Assembly: GCF_029227915.1 (NCBI RefSeq)
Contig: NC_079889.1
Span: forward strand, 6,202,001-6,266,000
Direction of reading: 5' to 3'
Length of the DNA stretch: 64,000 nucleotides
From: Hydractinia symbiolongicarpus
Taxonomy: Eukaryota > Cnidaria > Hydrozoa > Anthoathecata > Hydractiniidae
Shown one piece after another: positions 50,001 to 61,524 of the stretch (positions are counted from its first letter, which is position 1; the number at the start of each line of letters is the position of its first letter). The notes below the pieces were generated by a model. That model had not been told where the DNA came from and did not search any database. It was given only the letters and a program-made list of their open reading frames with translations. The position numbers and the translations under genes were made by a program.

Positions 50001-53000
50001 ACCATTGGACTATTCCTTCCAGTCTCAATGCGCTACAACGTCCCAAGTCATTTTCATTAGCGCCGTCGCCATAAAACGCTCTTAACTACGTGCACAGTCC
50101 TATAAAGGCCGTAATATGGCATTTTGCACTCTAATAAAGGCTTCACACGTAAATCACGTGGTTTCACCTGCCTGCGAAGGTTACCATTGGACTATTCCTT
50201 CCAGTCTCAATGCGCTACAACGTCCCAAGTCATTTTCATTAGCGCCGTCGCCTTAAAACGGTCTTAACTACGTGCACAGTCCCATAAAGGCTGTAATATG
50301 GCCTTTTGCAGTCTAATAAAAGCCTCACACGTAAATCAGGTGGTTCCATCTGCCTGCGCAGGTTACTATTGTACTATTTCTTCCAGTCTCAATGCACTAC
50401 AACGTTCCAAGTGGTTCTTCTTAGCGCTGAGGCCTTAGAACACTCTTAACTACATGCACAGTCCATTAAAGGCTGTAATATGGCCTTTTGCAGTCTAATA
50501 AAGGCCTCACACGTAGATCACGTGGTTCCATCTGCCTGCGCAGTTTACCATTGTACTATTTCTTCCAGTCTCAATGCACTACAACGTTCCAAGAGGTTTT
50601 CCTTAGCGCCATGGCCATACAACACTCTTAACTACGTGCACAGTCCTATAAGGGCCGTAATATGGCATTTTGCAGTCTAATAAAGGCTTCACACGTAAAT
50701 CACATGGTTGCACCTGCCTGCGAAGGTTACCATTGGACTATTCCTTCTAGTCTCAATGCGCTACAACGTCCCAAGTCATTTTCATTAGCGCCGTCGCCTT
50801 AAAACGCTCTTAACTACGTGCACAGTCCTATAAAGGCTGTAATATGGCATTTTGCAGTCTAATAAAGGCCTCACACGTAAATCACGTGGTTCCATCTGCC
50901 TGCGCAGGTTACTATTGTACTATTTCTTCCAGTCTCAATGCACTACAACGTTCCAAGTGGTTCTCCTTAGCGCCATGGCCTTACAACACTCTTAACTACG
51001 TGCACAGTCCTATAAAGGCCGTAATATGGCCTTTTGCAGTCTAATAAAGGCTTCACACGTAAATCACGTGGTTTCACCTGCCTGCGAAGGTACCATTGGA
51101 CTATTCCTTCAAGTCTCAATGCGCTACAACGTCCCAAGTTATTTTCATTAGCGACGTCGCCTTAGAACGCTCTTAACTACGTGCAAAGTCTTATAAAGGC
51201 TGTAATATGGCCTTTTACAGTCTCATAAAGGCCTCACACGTAAATCACGTGGTTCCATCTGCCTGCGCAGGTTACTATTGTACTATTCCTTCCAGTCGCA
51301 ATGCACTGCGACGTTCCAAGAGGTTTCCCTTGGCGCGGTGGCCTTGCAACACTCTTAACTAAGTGCACAGTCCTATAAAAGCCGTAATATGGCCTTTTGC
51401 AGTCCAATAAAGGCCGCAGACGTAAATCACGCGGTTTCAGCTGCCTGCGCAGGTTACCATTGGACTAGTCGTACCAGTCTCAATGCGCTACAACGTCCCA
51501 AGTCGTTTTCATTAGCGCCGTTGCCTTACAACACTCTTAACTACGTTCACAGTCCTATAAAGGCTGTAATATGGCATTTTGCAGTCTAATAAAGGCCTCA
51601 CACGTAGATCACGTGTTTCCATATTCCTGCGCAGGTTACCATTGGACTAGTTGTTCCAGTCTCAATGCGCTACAACGTCCCAAGTCATTTTCATTAGCGC
51701 CGTCGACTTAGAACGCGCTTAACTACGTGCACAGTCCTATAACGGCTGTAATATGGCCTTTGCAGTCTAATAAAGGCCTCACAATTAAATCACGTGGTTT
51801 CACCTGCCTGCGCAGGTTACCGTTGGACTATTCCTTACAGTCTCAATGCACTACAACGTTCCAAAAGGTTTTCATTAGCGCCGTCGCCTTAAAACGCTCT
51901 TAACTACGTGCACAGTCCTATAAAGGCTGTAATATGGCCTTTTGCAGTCTAATAAAGGCCTCACACGTAAATCACGTGGTTCCATCTGCCTGCGAAGGTT
52001 ACTATTGTACTATTTCATCCAGTCTCAATGCACTACAACGTTCCAAGTGGTTCTCCTTAGCGCCATGGCCTTACAACACTCTTAACTACGTGCACAGTCC
52101 TATAAAGGCTGTAATATGGCCTTTTACAGTCTCATAAAGGCCTCACACGTAAATCACGTGGTTCCATCTGCCTGCGCAGGTTACTATTGTACTATTCCTT
52201 CCAGTCGCAATTCACTGCGACGTTCCAAGAGGTTTCCCTTGGCGCGGTGGCCTTGCAACACTCTTAACTACGTGCACGGTCCTATAAGGGCCGTATTATG
52301 GCCTTTTGCAGTCCAATAAAGGCCGCAGACGTAAATCACGCGGTTTCAGCTGCCTGCGCAGGTTACCATTGGACTAGACGTTCCAGTCTCAATGCGCTAC
52401 AACGTCCAAAGTCATTTTCATTAGCGCCATCGCCTTAGAACGCTCTTAACTACATGCACAGTCCTATAAAGGCTGTAATATGCCGTTTTGCAGTCTAATA
52501 AAGGCCTCACACGTAAATCACGTGGTTCCATCTGCCTCCGAAGGTTACTATTGTACTATTTCTTCCAGTCTCAATGCACTACAACGTTCCAAGTGGTTCT
52601 CCTTAGCGCCATGGCCTTACAACACTCTTAACTACGTGCACAGTCCTATAAAGGCCGTAATATGGCCTTTTGCAGTCTAATAAAGGCTTCACACGTAAAT
52701 CACGTGGTTTCACCTGCCTGCGAAGGTTACCATTGGACTATTCCTTCAAGTCTCAATGCGCTACAACGTCCCAAGTTATTTTCATTAGCGACGTCGCCTT
52801 AGAACGCTCTTAACTACGTGCACAGTCCTATAAAGGCTGTAATATGGCCTTTTACAGTCTCATAAAGGCCTCACACGTAAATCACGTGGTTCCATCTGCC
52901 TGCGTAGGTTACTATTGTACTATTCCTTCCAGTCGCAATGCACTGCGACGTTCCAAGAGGTTTCCCTTGGCGCGGTGGCCTTGCAACACTCTTAACTACG

Positions 53001-56000
53001 TGCACGGTCCTATAAGGGCCGTATTATGGCCTTTTGCAGTCCAATAAAGGCCGCAGACGTAAATCACGTGGTTTCACCTGCCTGCAAAGGTTACCATTGG
53101 ACTATTCCTTCCAGTCTCAATGCGCTACAACGTCCCAAGTCATTTTCATTAGCGCCGTCGACTTAGAACGCGCTTAACTACGTGCACAGTCCTATAAAGG
53201 CTGTAATATGGCCTTTTGCAGTCTAATAAAGGCCTCCCAATTAAATCACGTGGTTTCACCTGCCTGCAAAGGTTACCATTGGACTATTCCTTCAAATTTC
53301 ATTGCAATACAACGTGCCAAGAAGTTTTCTTTGGCGCCTTGGCCTTACAACACTCTTAACTACGTGCACAGTCCTATAAAGGCCGTAATATGGCATTTTG
53401 CAGGCTAATAAAGGCTTCACACGTAAATCACGTGATTTCACCTGCCTGCGAAGGTTACCATTGGACTATTCCTTCCAGTCTCAATGCGCTACAACGTCCC
53501 AAGTCATTTTCATTAGCGCCGTCGCCATAAAACGCTCTTAACAACGTGCACAGTCCTATAAAGGCCGTAATATGGCATTTTGCAGTCTAATAAAGGCTTC
53601 ACACGTAAATCACGTGGTTTCACCTGCCTGCGCAGGTTAGCATTGGACTAGTTGTTCCAGTCTCAATGCGCTACAACGTCCAAGTCATTTTCATTAGTGC
53701 CGTCGCCTTAGAACGCTCTTAACTACGTGCACAGTCCTATGAAGGCTGTAATATGGCCTTTTGCAGTCTAATAAAGGCCTCACACGTAAATCACGTGGCT
53801 CCATCTGCCTGCGCAGGTTACTATTGTACTATTCCTTCCAGTCGCAATGCACTGCGACGTTCCAAGAGGTTTTCCTTGGCGCGGTGATCTTGCAACACTC
53901 TTAACTACGGGCACAGTCCTATAAAAGCCGTAATATGGCCTTTTGCAGTCCAATAAAGGCCTTACACGTAGATCACGTGTTTCCATCTGCCTGCGCAGGT
54001 TACCATTGGACTAGTTGTTCCAGTCTCAATGCGCTACAACGTCCCAAGTCATTTTCATTAGCGCCGTCGACTTAGAACGCGCTTAACTACGTGCACAGTC
54101 CTATAAAGGCTGTAATATGGCCTTTTGCAGTCTAATAAAGGCCTCCCAATTAAATCACGTGGTTTCACCTGCCTGCAGAGGTTACCATTGGACTATTCCT
54201 TCAAATTTCATTGCACTACAACGTGCCAAGAAGTTTTCTTTGGCGCCTTGGCCTTACAACACTCTTAACTACGTGCACAGTCCTATAAAGGCCGTAATAT
54301 GGCATTTTGCAGTCTAATAAAGGCTTCACACGTAAATCACGTGGTTTCACCTGCCTGCGCAGGTTAGCATTGGACTAGTTGTTCCAGTCTCAATGCGCTA
54401 CAACGTCCCAAGTCATTTTCATTAGCGCCGTCGCCATAAAACGCTCTTAACAACGTGCACTGTCCTATAAAGGCCGTAATATGGCATTTTGCAGTCTAAT
54501 AAAGGCTTCACACGTAAATCACGTAGTTTCACCTGCCTGCAAAGGTTACCATTGGACTATTCCTTCCAGTCTCAATGCGCTACAACGTCCCAAGTCATTT
54601 TCATTAGCGCCGTCGCCTTAGAACGCTCTTAACTACGTGCACAGTCCTATAAAGGCTGTAATATGGCCTTTTGCAGTCTAATAAAGGCCTCACACGTAAA
54701 TCACGTGGTTCCATCTGCCTGCGCAGGTTACTATTGTACTATTCCTTCCAGTCGCAATGCACTGCGACGTTCCAAGAGGTTTCCCTTGGCGCGGTGGCCT
54801 TGCAACACTCTTAACTACGTGCACAGTCCCATAAAGGCCGTATTATGGCTTTTTGCAGTCCAATAAAGGCCGCAGACGTAAATCACGCGGTTTCAGCTGC
54901 CTGCGCAGGTTACCATTGGACTAGACCTTCCAGTCTCAATGCGCTACAACGTCCAAAGTCATTTTCATTAGCGCCATCGCCTTAGAACGCTCTTAACTAC
55001 GTGCACAGTCCTATAAAGGCTGTAATATGGCCTTTTGCAGTCTAATAAAGGCCTCACACGTAGATCACGTGGTTCCATCTGCCTGCGCAGTTTACCATTG
55101 TATTATTTCTTCCAGTTTCAATGCACTACAACGTTCCAAGAGGTTTTCCTTAGCGCCATGGCCTTACAACACTCTTAACTACGTGCACAGTCCTATAAAG
55201 GCCGTAATATGACATTGTGCAGTCTAATAAAGGCTTCACACGTAAATCACGTGGTTTCACCTGCCTGCGAAGGTTACCATTGTACTATTCCTTCCAGTCT
55301 CAATGCGTTACAACGGCCCAAGTCATTTTCATTAGCGCCGTCGCCCTAGAACGCTCTTAACTACGTGCACAGTCCTATAAAGGCTGTAATATGGCCTTTT
55401 GCAGTCTAATAAAGGCCTCACACGTAAATCACGTGGTTCCTTCTGCCTGCGCAGGTTACTATTGTACTATTTCTTTCAGTCTCAATGCACTACAACGTTC
55501 CAAGTGGTTCTCCTTAGCGCCATGGCCTTACAACACTCTTAACTACGTGCACAGTCCTATAAAGGCCGTAATATGGCCTTTTGCAGTCTAATAAAGGCTT
55601 CACACGTAAATCACGTGGTTTCACCTGCCTGCGAAGGTTACCATTGGACTGTTCCTTCAAGTCTCAACGCGCTACAACGTCCCAAGTTATTTTCATTAGC
55701 GACGTCGCCTTAGAACGCTCTTAACTACGTGCACAGTCCTATAAAGGCTGTAATATGGCCTTTAGCAGTCTAATAAAGGCCTCACACGTAAATCACGTGG
55801 TTCCATCTGCCTGCGCAGGTTACTATTGTACTATTTCTTCCAGTCTCAATGCACTACAACGTTCCAAGTGGTTCTCCTTAGCGCTGAGGCCTTAGAACAC
55901 TCTTAACTACATGCACAGTCCATTAAAGGCTGTAATATGGCCTTTTGCAGTCTAATAAAGGCTTCACACGTAAATCACGTGGTTTCATCTGCCTGCGCAG

Positions 56001-56940
56001 GTTAGCATTGGATAGTTGTTCCAGTCTCAATGCGCTACAACGTCCCAAGTCATTTTCATTAGCGCCGTCGCCCTAGAACGCTCTTAACTACGTGCACAGT
56101 CCTATAAAGGCTGTAATATGGCCTTTTGCAGTCTAATAAAGGCCTCACACGTAAATCACGTGGTTCCATCTGCCTGCGCAGGTTACTATTGTACTATTTC
56201 TTTCAGTCTCAATGCACTACAACGTTCCAAGTGGTTCTCCTTAGAGCCATGGCCTTACAACACTCTTAACTACGTGCACAGTCCTATAAAGGCCGTAATA
56301 TGGCCTTTTGCAGTCTAATAAAGGCTTCACACGTAAATCACGTGGTTTCACCTGCCTGCGAAGGTTACCATTGGACTGTTCCTTCAAGTCTCAATGCGCT
56401 ACAACGTCCCAAGTTATTTTCATTAGCGACGTCGCCTTAGAACGCTCTTAACTACGTGCACAGTCCTATAAAGGCTGTAATATGGCCTTTAGCAGTCTAA
56501 TAAAAGCCTCACACGTAAATAACGTGGCTCCATCTGCCTGCGCAGGTTACTATTGTACTATTCTTTCCAGTCGCAATGCACTGCGACGTTCCAAGAGGTT
56601 TTCCTTGGCGCGGTGATCTTGCAACACTCTTAACTACGGGCACAGTCCTATAAAAGCCGTAATATGGCCTTTTGCAGTCCAATAAAAGCCTTACACGTAG
56701 ATCACGTGTTTCCATCTGCCTGCGCAGGTTACCATTGGACTAGTTGTTCCAGTCTCAATGCGCTACAACGTCCCAAGTCATTTTCATTAGCGCCGTCGAC
56801 TTAGAACGCGCTTAACTACGTTCACGGTCCTATACAGGCTGTAATATGGCCTTTTGCAGTCTAATAAAGGCCTCACACGTAAATCAGGTTCGGTTCCATC
56901 TGCCTGCGAAGGTTACCATTGGACTATTCCTTCCAGTCTC

Positions 56941-59900
56941 AATGCGCTACAACGTCCCAACCATTTTCATTAGCGCCGTCGCCTTAGAACGCTCTTAACT
57001 ACGTGCACAGTCCTATAAAGGCTATAATATGGCCTTTTGCAGTTTAATAAAGGCCTCACACGTAAATCACGTGGTTCCATCTGCCTGCGGAGGTTACCAT
57101 TGGACTATTCCTTTCAGTCTCAATGCACCACAACGTTCCAAGAGGTTTTCCTTAACGCTGTGGCCTGACAACACTCTTAACTACGTGCACAGTCCTATAA
57201 AGGCCGTAATATGGCCTTTTGCAGTCCAATAAAGGCCGCAGACGTAAATCACGCAGTTTCAGCTGCCTCCACAGGTTACCATTGTACTAGTCGTTCCAGT
57301 CTCGAAGCGCTACAACGTCCCAAGTCGCTTTCATTAGCGCCGTTGCTTTAGAACACTCTTAACTACGTGCACAGTCCTTTAAAGGCCGTAAAATGGCCTT
57401 TTGCAGTCTAATAAAGACTTCACACGTGGTTTCACCTGCCTGCGAAGGTTACCATTGGACCATTCCTTCCAGTCTCAATGCGCTACAACGTCCCAAGTCA
57501 TTTTCATTAGCGCCGTCGCCTTAAAACGCTCTTAACTACGTGCACAGTCCTATAAAGGCTGTAATATGGCCTTTTGCAGTCTAATAAAGGCCTCACACGT
57601 AAATAATGTGGTTTAACCTGCCTGCGCAGGTTAGCATTGGACTAGTTGTTCCAGTCTCAATGCGCTACAACGTCCCAAGTCATTTTCATTAGCGCCGTCG
57701 CCTTAGAACGCTCTTAACTACGTGCACAGTCCTATGAAGGCTGTAATATGGCCTTTTGCAGTCTAATAAAGGCCTCACACGTAAATCAGGTGGTTCCATC
57801 TGCCTGCGAAGGTTACCATTGGACTATTCCTTTCAGTCACAATGCGCTACAACGTCCCAAGTCATTTTCATTAGCGCCGTCGCCTTAGAACGCTCTTAAC
57901 TACGTGCACAGTCCTAAAAAGACTGTAATATGGCCTTTTCCAGTCTAATAAAGGCCTCACACGTAAATCACGTGGTTCCATCTGCCTGCGCAGGTTACTA
58001 TTCTACTATTCCTTCCAGTGCCAATGCACTACGACGTTCCAAGAGGCTTTCCTTAGCCCCATGGCCTTACAACACTCTTAACTACGTGCACAGTCCTATA
58101 AAGGCTGTAATATGGCCTTTTGCAGTCTAATAAAGGCTTCACAATTAAATCACGTGGTTTCACCTGCCTGCGCAGGTTACCATTGGACTATTCCTTTCAG
58201 TCTCAATGCACTACAACGTTCCAAGAGGTTTTCTTTAACGCTGTGGTCTGACAACACTCTTAACTACGTGCACAGTCCCATAATGGCTGTAATATGGCCT
58301 TTTGCAGTCCAATAAAGGCCGCAGACGTAAATCACGCGGTTTCAGCTGCCTCCGCAGGTTACCATTGTACTAGTCGTTCCAGTCTCAATACGCTACAAAG
58401 TCCCAAGTCGTTTTCATTAACGCCGTTGCTTTAGAACACTCTTAACAACGTTCACAGTCCTATAAAGGCTGTAATATGGCCTTTTGCAGTCCAATAAAGG
58501 CCTCACACGTAAATCACGTGTTTCCATCTGCCTGCGCAGGTTACCATTGTACTATTCCATCCAGTCTCAATGCACTACAACGTTCCAAGAGGTTTTCCTT
58601 AGCGCCATAGCCTTACAACACTCTTAACTACGTGCACAGTCCTATAAAGGCCGTAATATGGCCTTTTGCAGTCTAATAAAGGCTTCACACGTAAATCACG
58701 TGCCTGCAAAGGTTACCATTGGACTATTCCTTCCAGTGTCAATGCGCTACAACGTCCCAACCATTTTCATTAGCGCCGTCGCCTTAGAACGCTCTTAACT
58801 ACGTGCACAGTCCTATAAAGGCTATAATATGGCCTTTTGCAGTTTAATAAAGGCCTCACACGTAAATCACGTGGTTCCATCTGCCTGCGGAGGTTACCAT
58901 TGGACTATTCCTTTCAGTCTCAATGCACCACAACGTTCCAAGAGGTTTTCCTTAACGCTGTGGCCTGACAACACTCTTAACTACGTGCACAGTCCTATAA
59001 AGGCCGTAATATGGCCTTTTGCAGTCCAATAAAGGCCGCAGACGTAAATCACGCAGTTTCAGCTGCCTCCACAGGTTACCATTGTACTAGTCGTTCCAGT
59101 CTCGAAGCGCTACAACGTCCCAAGTCGCTTTCATTAGCGCCGTTGCTTTAGAACACTCTTAACTACGTGCACAGTCCTTTAAAGGCCGTAAAATGGCCTT
59201 TTGCAGTCTAATAAAGACTTCACACGTGGTTTCACCTGCCTGCGAAGGTTACCATTGGACCATTCCTTCCAGTCTCAATGCGCTACAACGTCCCAAGTCA
59301 TTTTCATTAGCGCCGTCGCCTTAAAACGCTCTTAACTACGTGCACAGTCCTATAAAGGCTGTAATATGGCCTTTTGCAGTCTAATAAAGGCCTCACACGT
59401 AAATAATGTGGTTTCACCTGCCTGCGCAGGTTAGCATTGGACTAGTTGTTCCAGTCTCAATGCGCTACAACGTCCCAAGTCATTTTCATTAGCGCCGTCG
59501 CCTTAGAACGCTCTTAACTACGTGCACAGTCCTATGAAGGCTGTAATATGGCCTTTTGCAGTCTAATAAAGGCCTCACACGTAAATCAGGTGGTTCCATC
59601 TGCCTGCGAAGGTTACCATTGGACTATTCCTTTCAGTCACAATGCGCTACAACGTCCCAAGTCATTTTCATTAGCGCCGTCGCCTTAGAACGCTCTTAAC
59701 TACGTGCACAGTCCTAAAAAGACTGTAATATGGCCTTTTCCAGTCTAATAAAGGCCTCACACGTAAATCACGTGGTTCCATCTGCCTGCGCAGGTTACTA
59801 TTCTACTATTCCTTCCAGTGCCAATGCACTACGACGTTCCAAGAGGCTTTCCTTAGCCCCATGGCCTTACAACACTCTTAACTACGTGCACAGTTCTATA

Positions 59901-60540
59901 AAGGCTGTAATATGGCCTTTTGCAGTCTAATAAAGGCTTCACAATTAAATCACGTGGTTTCACCTGCCTGCGCAGGTTACCATTGGACTATTCCTTTCAG
60001 TCTCAATGCACTACAACGTTCCAAGAGGTTTTCTTTAACGCTGTGGTCTGACAACACTCTTAACTACGTGCACAGTCCCATAATGGCTGTAATATGGCCT
60101 TTTGCAGTCCAATAAAGGCCGCAGACGTAAATCACGCGGTTTCAGCTGCCTCCGCAGGTTACCATTGTACTAGTCGTTCCAGTCTCAATACGCTACAAAG
60201 TCCCAAGTCGTTTTCATTAGCGCCGTTGCTTTAGAACACTCTTAACAACGTTCACAGTCCTATAAAGGCTGTAATATGGCCTTTTGCAGTCCAATAAAGG
60301 CCTCACACGTAAATCACGTGTTTCCATCTGCCTGCGCAGGTTACCATTGTACTATTCCATCCAGTCTCAATGCACTACAACGTTCCAAGAGGTTTTCCTT
60401 AGCGCCATAGCCTTACAACACTCTTAACTACGTGCACAGTCCTATAAAGGCCGTAATATGGCCTTTTGCAGTCTAATAAAGGCTTCACACGTAAATCACG
60501 TGCCTGCAAAGGTTACCATTGGACTATTCCTTCCAGTGTC
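56941..60540 (+). repeat. Higher-order repeat, period 1800 bp, two almost identical copies
   Basis: Copies 56941-58740 and 58741-60540. Landmarks 57029/58829, 57930/59730 and 58112/59912 are 1800 bp apart. By eye I saw only a handful of differences, for example GTTTAACC against GTTTCACC near 57612/59412, and CAGTCC against CAGTTC near 58095/59895. The unit is ten monomers minus 20 bp, the loss coming from two short deletions at the CACGTG region (near 57427 and 58700). Confidence 0.93.
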
Positions 60541-61524
60541 AATGCGCTACAATGTCCCAAGTCATTTTCATTAGCGCCGTCGCCTTAGAACGCTCTTAAC
60601 TACGTGCACAGTCCTAAAAAGACTGTAATATAGCCTTTTGCAGTCTAATAAAGGCTTCACAATTAAATCACGTGGTTTCACCTGCCTGCGCAGGTTACCA
60701 TTGGACTATTCCTTTCAGTCTCAATGCACTACAACGTTCCAAGAGGTTTTCTTTAACGCTGTGGTCTGACAACACTCTTAACTACGTGCACAGTCCCATA
60801 AAGGCCGTAATATGGCCTTTTGCAGTCCAATAAAGGCCGCAGACGTAAATCACGCGGTTTCAGCTGCCTCCGCAGGTTACCATTGTACTAGTCGTTCCAG
60901 TCTCAATACGCTACAACGTCCCAAGTCGTTTTCATTAGCGCCGTTGCTTTAGAACACTCTTAACAACGTTCACAGTCCTATAAAGGCTGTAATATGGCCT
61001 TTTGCAGTCCAATAAAGGCCTCACACGTAAATCACGTGTTTCCATCTGCCTGCGCAAGTTGCCATTGTACTATTCCATCCAGTCTCAATGCACTACAACG
61101 TTCCAAGAGGTTTTCCTTAGCGCCATAGCCTTACAACACTCTTAACTACGTGCACAGTCCTATAAAGGCCGTAATATGGCCTTTTGCAGTCTAATAAAGG
61201 CTTCACACGTAAATCACGTGCCTCCGAAGGTTACCATTGGACTATTCCTTCCAGTGTCAATGCGCTACAACGTCCCAAGTCATTTTCATTAGCACCGTCG
61301 CCTTAGAACGCTCTTAACTACGTGCACAGTCCTATAAAGGCTGTAATATGGCCTTCTGCAGTCTAATAAAGGCCTCACACGTAGATCACGTGTTTCCATC
61401 TGCCTCCGCAGGTTACCATTGTACTAGTCGTTCCAGTCTCAATGCGCTACAACGTCCCAAGTCGTTTTCATTAGCGCCGTTGCTTTAGAACACTCTTAAC
61501 AACGTTCACAGTCCTATAAAAGCT

